DNA of 64,000 nucleotides from Faecalicatena orotica (GTDB lineage Bacteria; Bacillota; Clostridia; Lachnospirales; Lachnospiraceae): assembly GCF_003149245.1 (NCBI RefSeq), contig NZ_QGDL01000001.1, forward strand, positions 149,079-213,078, in the 5' to 3' direction. The notes beneath the pieces are model-generated. The model made no database searches. It was not told the DNA's origin and was given only the letters and a program-made list of their open reading frames with translations. Below, piece after piece: positions 17,490 through 25,410 of the stretch. Position 1 is the first letter of the stretch. Each line of letters begins with the position of its first letter. Position numbers and translations under genes: made by a program.

Positions 17490-17684
17490 ATGACCATAAA
17501 TCTGATATTTAAAATTGCAGCAGTCGGAATATTGGTTTCGATTCTGAGCCAGGTGCTGAAACACAGCGGAAGAGATGAGCAGGCATTTCTTACAAGTTTT
17601 GCGGGACTGATCCTTGTATTGTCCTGGGTGCTGCCTTATATCTATGACCTGTTTATATCTATCAAACAGTTATTTTCTCTGTGA
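17490..17684 (+). CDS. spoIIIAC: Stage III sporulation protein AC
   Basis: 64-residue membrane protein, the normal size for SpoIIIAC. Two hydrophobic helices flank the conserved LKHSGRDEQAFLTSFAGLI loop. Start ATG at 17490 follows GGGAGGAGTCC. Confidence 0.93.
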   Translation: MTINLIFKIAAVGILVSILSQVLKHSGRDEQAFLTSFAGLILVLSWVLPYIYDLFISIKQLFSL

Positions 17685-17743
17685 CACACAGGAACACGGA
17701 CAGCATAACGAAGCAATAAAAAATGCAGGAGGGGAGTACGTCT

Positions 17744-18130
17744 ATGAGTATGATTCAAATCGGGGCAATCGGTGTCATCGGGGCGCTTTTATCTATTCAG
17801 TTTAAGAGCGGCAAATCAGAATACGGTGTCTATATGAGTGTGGCAATCAGTATTCTGATCTTTGTCTGTATTGTAGACAAGCTGGAGCTGTTTGTCAGGA
17901 CGGTATCCCAGATAAGCCAGTATATCAAGATTGATACAAGCTATATCGCCACGATGCTGAAAATGATCGGAATCACATACATAGCCGAGTTTTCTTCCAG
18001 TGTCTGCAAAGATGCCGGATACCAGACAATTGCAGTCCAGATCGAAATCTTCAGCAAACTTACGATTCTTGCCCTTGGGATGCCGGTATTGCTTGCCCTT
18101 CTGGAGACGATCAGGGAGTTTCTGGCATGA
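17744..18130 (+). CDS. spoIIIAD: Stage III sporulation protein AD
   Basis: 128-residue membrane protein of the SpoIIIAC/AD family. Hydrophobic helices at both ends enclose the conserved YIATMLKMIGITYIAEFSS and CKDAGYQTIAVQIE segments. An upstream ATG at 17723 is in frame, but AGGAGGGGAG lies between it and the ATG at 17744, so the latter is the start. Its stop overlaps spoIIIAE by 4 nt. Confidence 0.94.
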   Translation: MSMIQIGAIGVIGALLSIQFKSGKSEYGVYMSVAISILIFVCIVDKLELFVRTVSQISQYIKIDTSYIATMLKMIGITYIAEFSSSVCKDAGYQTIAVQIEIFSKLTILALGMPVLLALLETIREFLA

Positions 18131-19326
18131 AACATAAAAAAAAGATGATAAAGTGGAAATATATGTTATGTCTTGTTTTTCTGGCCGTCGTCATAATGGG
18201 GCCGGGACAGCTGATTGTATATGCGGCAGAAGTGGATACGGAAGATACAGAGGTAGATTACGGTGAAGTCGAGAGTGAAACAGAGAGCAGACTGTTCTCT
18301 GAGTTTGATTTTACGGAAATTGATGACAGCCTTAAGAAAATCTTCCCAGATGAAAAAATGAGTTTTCAGGAACTGGTTTCTTCCTTAATCGACGGGGGAG
18401 GGGAAGGTGCCGGGAAACTGGTCCTTGAGTTCATAAAGGACCAGCTGGGTTATGAATTCCGTTATAACAGGCAGAATCTGGCGTATATGCTGCTGATTGC
18501 GGTCATAGCTGCAGTCTTTACGAATTTTTCCAATGCATTTCAGAATAAGCAGGTATCCGAGATCAGTTTTTATGTCTTATACATGCTGCTGATTACGATG
18601 TGCCTGAATGCATTCAGGATTGCAATGGCCGGGATCGAAGGGCATCTGGAGATCCTGCTGGACTTTATGCGCGTGCTGTGTCCAAGCTATTTTCTTGCTG
18701 TGGCGATTGCCTCCGGAAGCAGCAGTTCCCTAATTTTTTACAACATTGTACTTTTCCTGATCTATATTGTAGAGGTACTGATTCTGAAATTCCTGCTTCC
18801 GATTGTCAACATTTATATTATGGTACAGGTGATGAACTATCTGGCGGGAGAGGAATACTTGTCCCAATTCGCGGAATTGTTAAAAAAGCTGGTCGCCTGG
18901 ATCCTTAAGACACTTGTAACCTGTGTAATCGGAATCAATCTGATCCAGGGCATGCTGGCCCCGGCAATCGACGCCCTTAAGAGGAGTGCATTGACAAAGG
19001 CGGCGGAAGCGATTCCGGGGATTGGCAATGCGATCGGCGGTGTGACGGATGTGGTACTGGGGACTGCCGTGCTGATTAAGAATGGAATCGGTATGGCGGG
19101 GGCGGCCATTCTGATCGCGGTCTGTGCAGTCCCTATTCTGCAGATGGCAGTGATGACACTGATGTATAAGCTGGCGGCCGCTCTGGTCCAGCCTGTTTCG
19201 GATAAACGGATTACCGGGTGCATCAGCAGCGTGAGCGAGGGGTATGAGCTTCTGGTAAAGGTTGTATTTTCAACAGGGGTCCTATTCCTGCTTACCATTG
19301 CGGTTGTGACAGCAACGACAACCTGA
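18127..19326 (+). CDS. spoIIIAE: Stage III sporulation protein AE
   Basis: Polytopic membrane protein of the sporulation channel. An N-terminal signal-like helix (YMLCLVFLAVVIMGPGQLIV) is followed by an acidic linker and then about six to eight hydrophobic helices from residue 115 on. The region EAIPGIGNAIGGVTDVVLG is a family hallmark. 399 residues, translationally coupled to spoIIIAD. Confidence 0.94.
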   Translation: MKHKKKMIKWKYMLCLVFLAVVIMGPGQLIVYAAEVDTEDTEVDYGEVESETESRLFSEFDFTEIDDSLKKIFPDEKMSFQELVSSLIDGGGEGAGKLVLEFIKDQLGYEFRYNRQNLAYMLLIAVIAAVFTNFSNAFQNKQVSEISFYVLYMLLITMCLNAFRIAMAGIEGHLEILLDFMRVLCPSYFLAVAIASGSSSSLIFYNIVLFLIYIVEVLILKFLLPIVNIYIMVQVMNYLAGEEYLSQFAELLKKLVAWILKTLVTCVIGINLIQGMLAPAIDALKRSALTKAAEAIPGIGNAIGGVTDVVLGTAVLIKNGIGMAGAAILIAVCAVPILQMAVMTLMYKLAAALVQPVSDKRITGCISSVSEGYELLVKVVFSTGVLFLLTIAVVTATTT

Positions 19327-19332
19327 CGGGGG

Positions 19333-19704
19333 ATGGAGATGTTTGAGTTTTTATATGAATGGATACAGAATCTGGCATTTTATCTGGTCATTATTACGGC
19401 AGTGCTCCAGATTCTTCCGGGAAAGAACTATAAGAGATATATCCAGTTTTTTTCCGGCATGGTAATGATTCTGCTTATGCTTACACCGGTTCTGAAGCTG
19501 ACAGGTAAGGAAGACACCTTCTACAGCCTGTATCACAGCAAGGAATATGAGATGGAAAAAGAGGAAATTGAGAGGCAGAAAGATTATTTAAAGGATCTGG
19601 ACATTCTGGATTTTCTCCCTGAAGAATATCAGGAAGGGACTGACCATGAGGAGGAAGAGTCTCAAAATAAGGTAGAAGTGGAGGATATACAGGTTGGACA
19701 ATAA
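19333..19704 (+). CDS. spoIIIAF: Stage III sporulation protein AF
   Basis: 123-residue protein with two N-terminal membrane helices (FYLVIITAVLQILPG; FFSGMVMILLMLTPVL) and a charged cytosolic tail with many Glu and Lys. SpoIIIAF is often longer, so this copy is at the short end. ATG at 19339 is an alternative start with better ribosome-site spacing. Overlaps spoIIIAG by 11 nt. Confidence 0.9.
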   Translation: MEMFEFLYEWIQNLAFYLVIITAVLQILPGKNYKRYIQFFSGMVMILLMLTPVLKLTGKEDTFYSLYHSKEYEMEKEEIERQKDYLKDLDILDFLPEEYQEGTDHEEEESQNKVEVEDIQVGQ

Positions 19705-20302
19705 GTGGAAAGCCCTGCTGGGTAAGCTTAAAGATAAAAAAATGCTCCCTAAAAAAAATCAGCTGCTGATTCTCCTGCTCGTTGGAATCCTCCTTGTGGT
19801 GATTGCGATTCCAACTCCGGATAAGAAGAAAAATGCAGGGGACAGTGATTCAGCCGCGTCTGCGGGCACGGCGGATAATGGCTACCCGGATACAAGTGAG
19901 GAATATGAGGAATATCTGGAAAACAGAGTTGCCAGGGCGCTGGAATATGTCGAGGGGGTCGGAAAGACAGAGGTGATGATTACCTTAAAATCTTCCGGAC
20001 AGAAAATCATAGAGAAGGACCAGCAGCAGAGCAGCCAGAAGACCGATGAGGAGGACAGCTCGGGAGGCACAAGGACCGTGCAGGACAATTCGAGTGATAA
20101 AACAAGCATCTATGAGCAGGGGGCGGACGGTTCGCAGTCGCCTTATGTGAGTAAGGAAATGACACCGGAAATAGCCGGTGTCATTGTAATCGCGGACGGG
20201 GGAGATAATGCAGTCGTAGTACAGAATATTACTGAAGCAATACAGGCATTATTCGGTGTAGAGGCGCATAAAATAAAAATAATGAAAAGGACTGATACAT
20301 AA
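19694..20302 (+). CDS. spoIIIAG: Stage III sporulation protein AG
   Basis: Ring-forming subunit of the forespore channel. A short cytosolic start, one membrane helix (LLILLLVGILLVVIAIPTP), then a Ser/Asp/Gly-rich linker and a C-terminal ring-building motif domain with ENRVARALEYVEGVGKTEVM and PEIAGVIVIADGGDN. The start is a TTG at 19694, with GGAGG 10 nt upstream, inside the end of spoIIIAF. 202 residues. Confidence 0.93.
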   Translation: MDNKWKALLGKLKDKKMLPKKNQLLILLLVGILLVVIAIPTPDKKKNAGDSDSAASAGTADNGYPDTSEEYEEYLENRVARALEYVEGVGKTEVMITLKSSGQKIIEKDQQQSSQKTDEEDSSGGTRTVQDNSSDKTSIYEQGADGSQSPYVSKEMTPEIAGVIVIADGGDNAVVVQNITEAIQALFGVEAHKIKIMKRTDT

Positions 20303-20316
20303 AAGGAGGATTCCAA

Positions 20317-20937
20317 GTGAAGCGTTTATTTAAGAAAAATCAGATCATCATTACTACTTTGGCAGTTATGATTGCCATTGCCGGATACCTGAATTATTCA
20401 GGGCGGCTGTTCGGAGAAACGGAGAAAAGTACTACAGAAGCAAATGCAGAGCTGGCAAACAAGGAGCTCTTGGACATCTCGGAAGAAGATGTTGAGACAG
20501 GGACAGGGGACATTGCAAGCAATGATTCCGAGGTGGAAGGAACACCGGGGGCAGCGGTGCTGACTAACGGCGGAACAGATACGACGGTAGCGCAGGCTAA
20601 AGTGGCCAGAGAACAGGTCCGTGCCCAGAATAAAGAAACTCTTCAGGCAATTATCGACAATACAAATATCAGTGATGAGGAGAAACAGGATGCAGTTGCA
20701 CAGATGGTCAAGATGACAGAGCTTTCTGAGCAGGAAGTGGCAATCGAAACACTGATGGCTTCCAAAGGATTTTCAGATGCAGTGGTAAGCCTGACGGCTG
20801 ATTCTGCCGATATCGTCGTAGACAGTGCAGAACTGACAGATGCGAACCGCGCCCAGATCGAGGATATTGTGACAAGGAAGACAGAAATTTCACCGGAAAA
20901 TATAGTAATTACTCCTATCCATGAAAGCGGGGAATAG
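20317..20937 (+). CDS. spoIIIAH: Stage III sporulation protein AH (SpoIIIAH-like)
   Basis: Mother-cell membrane protein whose extracellular YscJ-like domain contacts forespore SpoIIQ. One N-terminal helix (IITTLAVMIAIAGYLNYSG), a low-complexity acidic linker, then the conserved domain with QAIIDNTNISDEEKQDAVAQ and TEISPENIVITPI near the end. The start is GTG at 20317 behind AAAGGAGG. 206 residues. Last gene of the operon. Confidence 0.94.
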   Translation: MKRLFKKNQIIITTLAVMIAIAGYLNYSGRLFGETEKSTTEANAELANKELLDISEEDVETGTGDIASNDSEVEGTPGAAVLTNGGTDTTVAQAKVAREQVRAQNKETLQAIIDNTNISDEEKQDAVAQMVKMTELSEQEVAIETLMASKGFSDAVVSLTADSADIVVDSAELTDANRAQIEDIVTRKTEISPENIVITPIHESGE

Positions 20938-21007
20938 GAAGGCTACATAAATACTGGAAATATTTTGCACAATTCAACTATAAAAAGAATCAAACGTGTA
21001 AAAAATT

Positions 21008-21069
21008 CTGGAAATTGGGCAGAATATTTCCAGCAAACAATTGCGGCGTCCCTGTTATTGTGTTAAAAT
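21008..21069 (+). promoter_or_regulatory. Hairpin and SigA-type promoter before prfC
   Basis: TTGCGG (21041-21046), 17-nt spacer, TAAAAT (21064-21069). Just upstream CTGGAAAT (21008-21015) and ATTTCCAG (21026-21033) form an 8-bp stem. A third CTGGAAATATTTT copy occurs at about 20954. The repeated GGAAAT half-sites could be an operator or a weak operon end. Confidence 0.55.
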
Positions 21070-21139
21070 TATTCGTATCTGTCCAGAACAGTTACGATGA
21101 TGCATCATGTTCAGCAGCAGAATAGGAGATTTGAAAGAT

Positions 21140-22732
21140 ATGTCAGAGATTACGAATGAAATAAAGAAAAGAAGAACATTTGCGATAATATCCCACCCGG
21201 ATGCCGGAAAGACTACTCTTACGGAGAAGTTCCTGCTTTATGGCGGCGCCATCAACCAGGCGGGGTCCGTGAAAGGAAAAGCGACTGCAAAGCATGCAGT
21301 ATCAGACTGGATGGAGATTGAGAAGGAAAGAGGTATTTCCGTCACATCATCCGTGCTGCAGTTTAATTATGGCGGCTTCTGTATTAACATCCTGGATACA
21401 CCGGGGCATCAGGATTTCTCGGAGGACACGTACCGCACGCTGATGGCGGCGGATTCGGCCGTGATGGTGATAGATGCATCAAAGGGTGTTGAGGCACAGA
21501 CGAGGAAGCTGTTTAAGGTTTGTGTTATGAGGCACATCCCGATTTTTACGTTTATCAATAAGATGGACAGGGAGGCGAGGGATACTTTCGAGCTTTTAGA
21601 TGAGATCGAGAAGGAACTGGGAATTGCAACCTGCCCCATTAACTGGCCGATTGGTTCAGGAAAGGCTTTTAAAGGGGTATTTGACAGGGAACAGAAGGAA
21701 GTAGAACTCTTTTCCGATACAAATAAAGGCACCACAACAGGTGAAGTGCGCAAGATTGATGTCAATAACCCGGAGCTCGACTGGATACTGGGTACAGAGG
21801 CGAAGATCGCTCTGGAGGACGAGATTGAACTGCTGGATGGCGCTTCAGCGGAATTTGATCAGGAGATGGTTAATAAGGGAGAACTTTCCCCCGTATTCTT
21901 CGGATCTGCACTGACAAATTTCGGGGTTGAGACATTTCTGGAGCACTTCCTGAAAATGACAACCTCCCCGCTTCCCAGAATGTCGGATCACGGTGAGATT
22001 GATCCGATGAAAGAAGAGGATTTTTCTGCATTTGTATTTAAGATTCAGGCGAATATGAATAAGGCACACAGAGACAGAATCGCATTTATGAGAATCTGTT
22101 CCGGTGCGTTTGAAGCAGGGATGTCCGTCTATCATATACAGGGCGGGAAAGAAGTGCGCCTGTCCCAGCCCCAGCAGATGATGGCAAGCGAGAGAAAGAT
22201 CATCGAAAATGCATACGGCGGCGACATCATCGGCATTTTTGACCCCGGTATTTTTTCTATCGGGGATACACTTACAACATCGAAAGAACGGTTTGCATAC
22301 GAAGGAATCCCAACCTTTGCTCCGGAACACTTTGCAAGGGTGCGGCAGATGGATACCATGAAACGGAAGCAGTTCGTAAAAGGAATCAACCAGATCGCAC
22401 AGGAAGGTGCGATTCAGATATTTCAGGAATACAACACCGGTATGGAAGAGATCATTGTCGGTGTAGTAGGCGTTCTGCAGTTCGACGTACTGAAATACCG
22501 CCTGAAGAACGAATACAATGTTGAAATCCGTCTGGAAAACCTTCCGTATGAATATATCAGATGGATTGAAAATGAAGAGATCAACATGGATAAACTGGTA
22601 GGAACCTCAGACATGAAGAAGATCAAGGACTTAAAAGACCGTCCGCTTTTGTTGTTTGCACACGAGTGGAGCATTCGCATGACACTGGACCGCAACAAGG
22701 ACTTAAGGCTATCTGAATTCGGACGTTCCTGA
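21140..22732 (+). CDS. prfC: Peptide chain release factor 3
   Basis: GTPase that removes RF1/RF2 from the ribosome after termination. G-domain motifs SHPDAGKTTLTE (G1), ERGISVTSS (switch I), DTPGHQDFSEDT (G3) and FINKMDREARD (G4) are all present. ATG at 21140 follows AGGAGATTTGAAAG; the upstream in-frame ATG at 21107 has no ribosome site. About 530 residues, full length. Transcribed from its own promoter between the spoIIIA operon and the Asp23 gene. Confidence 0.96.
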   Translation: MSEITNEIKKRRTFAIISHPDAGKTTLTEKFLLYGGAINQAGSVKGKATAKHAVSDWMEIEKERGISVTSSVLQFNYGGFCINILDTPGHQDFSEDTYRTLMAADSAVMVIDASKGVEAQTRKLFKVCVMRHIPIFTFINKMDREARDTFELLDEIEKELGIATCPINWPIGSGKAFKGVFDREQKEVELFSDTNKGTTTGEVRKIDVNNPELDWILGTEAKIALEDEIELLDGASAEFDQEMVNKGELSPVFFGSALTNFGVETFLEHFLKMTTSPLPRMSDHGEIDPMKEEDFSAFVFKIQANMNKAHRDRIAFMRICSGAFEAGMSVYHIQGGKEVRLSQPQQMMASERKIIENAYGGDIIGIFDPGIFSIGDTLTTSKERFAYEGIPTFAPEHFARVRQMDTMKRKQFVKGINQIAQEGAIQIFQEYNTGMEEIIVGVVGVLQFDVLKYRLKNEYNVEIRLENLPYEYIRWIENEEINMDKLVGTSDMKKIKDLKDRPLLLFAHEWSIRMTLDRNKDLRLSEFGRS

Positions 22733-22741
22733 TATTTCCCT

Positions 22742-22769
22742 TTGCAAACATAGGGATATTTGTTATAAT
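22742..22769 (+). promoter_or_regulatory. SigA-type promoter of the Asp23 gene
   Basis: TTGCAA (22742-22747), 16-nt spacer, TATAAT (22764-22769). It overlaps a weak hairpin made by ATTTCCC and GGGATAT that may also end prfC transcription. Confidence 0.65.
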
Positions 22770-22815
22770 GTAAAAAGGATGAAAAAAGATTCAAACCGAC
22801 AGGAGGTTTTTACAA

Positions 22816-23199
22816 ATGGCAAAGGATGAAAGAAATACCTATTCAATACAGAACGACTCCAGCTTAGGAGAAGTTAAGATTGCAGACGAAGTAGTTGCAA
22901 TCATAGCAGCACTGGCCGCTACAGAAGTAGAGGGTGTTGCATCAATGGCAGGGAATATCACAAACGAGCTGATCAGCAAGCTCGGCATGAAGAACCTTTC
23001 CAAAGGCGTAAAGGTGGACGTGCTTGAGGGCGTAGTGACCGTATCACTGGCACTGAACCTGAAATATAACTACAGTATCATGGAGATCTCTTCCAAGGTA
23101 CAGGAAAAAGTAAAAAATGCTGTCGAGAACATGACAGGACTCGAAGTAGCAGACGTCAACATCAAAGTAGCAGGCGTCGAGATGGAGAATCAGGAGTAG
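22816..23199 (+). CDS. Asp23/Gls24 family envelope stress protein
   Basis: 127-residue cytosolic protein of the Asp23/Gls24 family (YqhY type), linked to envelope homeostasis and to acetyl-CoA carboxylase control in Bacillus. Family features: GEVKIADEVVAIIAALAATE, VEGVASM, GVKVDVLEGVVTVSLALNLKY and NVKNAVENMTGLEVADVNI-like C-terminus. Start ATG follows AGGAGG. In relatives this gene sits directly before nusB; here a palindrome-flanked GNAT gene lies between them. Confidence 0.92.
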   Translation: MAKDERNTYSIQNDSSLGEVKIADEVVAIIAALAATEVEGVASMAGNITNELISKLGMKNLSKGVKVDVLEGVVTVSLALNLKYNYSIMEISSKVQEKVKNAVENMTGLEVADVNIKVAGVEMENQE

Positions 23200-23232
23200 G
23201 ATAGCGGATGGCAAGTGGGCGACAGGGGTCCA

Positions 23233-23524
23233 CTTTGTGAGGGGACGGGCGGTGAGCTGTGCCGGATGGGCCTGTACCGTTGCAGAGTGCACGTCGTTTG
23301 CTAACGGATTCTAAGAACAAAAAAGCGGAAAACAGAGGTACGGCTGACACATCACGGGAAAATTGATATTTTCCCGCTCTGGGTCAGCCAGAAACGTGAT
23401 TCGGAATCACGTTTCTCCCTCTGTTTTCCGCTTTTTTATTCTAAGAATTCGTAAGCCGCACTTTAAGCACTCTGCAACGGCACAGGCCCATCCAGCCCAG
23501 CTCACCACCCGCCCCCTCACAAAG
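23233..23524. repeat. Giant imperfect palindrome A with two-hairpin apical domain
   Basis: Left arm 23233-23337 pairs with right arm 23419-23524 (outer 58 positions: 53 matches; inner end AGCGGAAAACAGAG also perfect). The 81-nt apical loop folds as GGCTGAC...GTCAGCC enclosing GGGAAAAT-TGAT-ATTTTCCC, and separately GAAACGTGATT-CGG-AATCACGTTTC. A T-run follows CCGC in the right arm, and the matching A-run is in the left arm, so the centre can be a bidirectional terminator. It begins 33 nt after the Asp23 gene. A further small hairpin lies at 23546-23573. Most stem mismatches are A/C in + sense and would be G/U pairs in a - strand transcript. Confidence 0.85.
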
Positions 23525-23705
23525 CTGGGCTTCTTCCGGCCGTATGCATAGCGCTTCCTGCGGAAGCTGATGCGGGGTGCGGCAGAATTTTTATGGTTGG
23601 ATGAAACGGAATTGGGGTCAGGAGGGTATACTTTTTAAAGACAATACGAAAGAGGAGCAGAACGAGGAAATTACAATTACGCATAAGAAAGTACAAAGGT
23701 GTATA

Positions 23706-23734
23706 TTGAAATGGCTGATAGATTATCGTATAAT
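23706..23734 (+). promoter_or_regulatory. SigA-type promoter of the GNAT gene
   Basis: TTGAAA (23706-23711), 17-nt spacer, TATAAT (23729-23734), 49 nt before the ATG. Confidence 0.7.
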
Positions 23735-23783
23735 TATTTGAACGTGAGATAAACGAATTTGAATTTTTAGGGGAGGGAGTAAC

Positions 23784-24350
23784 ATGGTAGTTGATGTATA
23801 TAAAAATTGTCCTAACTATGAAAATGAATTTTATATGCTGAGAATGGTAAATAAAGAGGATAAAGCAGATTTGTTAAAAGTGTATTCTGATGAAAAATCC
23901 TTACTATTCTTTAATAGTGATAATTGTGGTGGGGATGATTTTCACTATATAACTGAAAACAGAATGGAACAGGCGATTGAATATTGGCTTTGGGAGTATA
24001 ATAGACATGGATTCGTCCGTTGGACGATTGTTTCAAAGGAAACAAATGAAGCAATAGGTACGATAGAGCTTTTCCACAGAGAAGCCGAGGATTATTTTAC
24101 AGATTGTGGTTTGCTTAGACTGGATATTCGAAGCGATTATGAAATTGAAAGTGAAATTGTTAAAATCCTAAAGTTGATAATCGAACCCGCATATATACTG
24201 TTTCATTGCGATAAAATCGCTACAAAAGCTATTACATCAGCGACAGAACGTATCTCGGCATTGAAAAAGTTAGGATTTAAACACACAACGGAAAAACTAA
24301 TAGGACATGATGGAACAGAATATGAGTCATATTTCATTTTAGAGAAATAA
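23784..24350 (+). CDS. GNAT family N-acetyltransferase
   Basis: 188-residue acetyltransferase of the RimJ-like GNAT group; the substrate is unknown. LRMVNKEDKADLLKVYSDE matches the start of the fold, RWTIVSKETNEAIGTIELF the central strands, and ERISALKKLGFKHTTEKL the last conserved region. The usual acetyl-CoA loop Q/RxxGxG/A is not clear, which may indicate a divergent family member. Start ATG follows GGGGAGGGAG. The gene is visibly more A+T-rich than its neighbours, has its own promoter, and lies between palindromes A and B, suggesting acquisition into the conserved asp23-nusB junction. Confidence 0.8.
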   Translation: MVVDVYKNCPNYENEFYMLRMVNKEDKADLLKVYSDEKSLLFFNSDNCGGDDFHYITENRMEQAIEYWLWEYNRHGFVRWTIVSKETNEAIGTIELFHREAEDYFTDCGLLRLDIRSDYEIESEIVKILKLIIEPAYILFHCDKIATKAITSATERISALKKLGFKHTTEKLIGHDGTEYESYFILEK

Positions 24351-24547
24351 ATTCAGTTTGGAAAGAAGGTCTCAGAATAAGGAAAATATTGTTAAACTTT
24401 GGAAAAATCCAAATGGAGCCAAATTTTAAAGAAATTAAATCATTAGCCTGATATTGATATCGACATTGAGAATTCCAGCGAATTCATACGCCTTCACGGC
24501 AGTGAGCCCCCGCAGGGGAACGTGTTTTCTGCACTTGGATGAACCGA

Positions 24548-24840
24548 GCTTGACGGGAGGGGAAACGAGGGGCGGGGAAAGGGACCGGTGTGGGGGTGGA
24601 TTTGCATAAATGAGACTTAGCAGGACTTAATAAAAAGTGGCCGGATCAGCGGAATGAAATTTGTTTTCCAAAACAAATTTCAACGAGGGCTAAGCTTTGT
24701 TTGCATCAGGCAAACAGAGCGCATTCCTCGGATTTCCACTGATCCGGCCGCTTTTTATTTAGACCTGCTTAGTAGAATGATCTGCAATCCAAACCCATCC
24801 CGGTCCCTTTCCCCGCCCCTCGTTTCCCCTTCTGGCAAGC
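24548..24840. repeat. Giant imperfect palindrome B with two-hairpin apical domain
   Basis: Left arm 24548-24654 pairs with right arm 24734-24840 (107 nt each, with a poorly matched middle). The best-matched outer part is purine/G-rich on the left (GGGGAAACGAGGGGCGGGG). The inner stem is GGCCGGATCAG/CTGATCCGGCC followed by CTTTTTATTT. The 79-nt apical loop makes GAAATTTGTTTT/AAAACAAATTTC and CTTTGTTTGC-ATCAG-GCAAACAGAG closed by CGAGG/CCTCG. Same plan as palindrome A but unrelated in sequence. It lies between the GNAT gene and nusB. Confidence 0.85.
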
Positions 24841-24891
24841 GGCCCTTTAACTATACTGCCAGATAACGCCGCCAGATAACGCATTTTTAAA

Positions 24892-24921
24892 TTGCAATGG
24901 GTGGGGATTGTGTTGTATAAT
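24892..24921 (+). promoter_or_regulatory. SigA-type promoter of the nusB operon
   Basis: TTGCAA (24892-24897), 18-nt spacer, TATAAT (24916-24921), 57 nt before nusB. Confidence 0.65.
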
Positions 24922-24978
24922 GATTAGGTCGCAATACATCCTTTATTTTCTAACGGATGTAAATGGAAAGGAGACACT

Positions 24979-25410
24979 ATGGTAAGAAGAGAACTTCGGG
25001 AACATATTTTTAAGATGCTGTTCCAGATTGAATTTAATGAGATGAGTGATATGCCGGAGCACCTGGAGCTTTATTTTGAAAATCTGCTTAGTGCTTCAGA
25101 TGATGATAAAGAATACATAAAGACAAAGTTCGAAGCAATTGTGTCCAGAGTGGAAGAAATTGACAAGATTTTGAATGAGAAGACGACCGGGTGGAAGACT
25201 ATAAGGATGAGCAAGGTTGATCTTACGATTCTGCGTCTTGCAGTTTATGAGATGAAGTGGGATGATGATGTGCCGACAGGGGTTGCGATCAACGAGGCTG
25301 TGGAACTGGCGAAGAGATTCAGCGGCGAAGAAGGGCCTGCATTTGTGAATGGCGTACTTGCAAAGCTGACAGATGAAAGGTCAGAGAAGGATAAACAGAA
25401 AGATGCGTAA
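24979..25410 (+). CDS. nusB: Transcription antitermination protein NusB
   Basis: RNA-binding partner of S10 (NusE) in rRNA antitermination. All-helical 143-residue protein with REHIFKMLFQIEF at the start, SKVDLTILRLAVYEM and the conserved end region GVAINEAVELAKRFSGEEGPAFVNGVL. Start ATG follows GGAAAGGAG. It leads a typical nusB-xseA-xseB-ispA-dxs run and overlaps xseA. Confidence 0.96.
   Translation: MVRRELREHIFKMLFQIEFNEMSDMPEHLELYFENLLSASDDDKEYIKTKFEAIVSRVEEIDKILNEKTTGWKTIRMSKVDLTILRLAVYEMKWDDDVPTGVAINEAVELAKRFSGEEGPAFVNGVLAKLTDERSEKDKQKDA

Noticed and set aside
23233..23524. tRNA or tRNA-like gene in the apical hairpins
   Set aside because: No T-loop or anticodon arm signature; hairpin sizes do not fit.
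23363..23551. 62-codon ORF in palindrome A
   Set aside because: Lies within the inverted repeat, has no ribosome site, and its protein reflects the palindrome.
24654..24866. 70-codon ORF in palindrome B
   Set aside because: Same reason: it spans the apical loop and right arm with no start signal.
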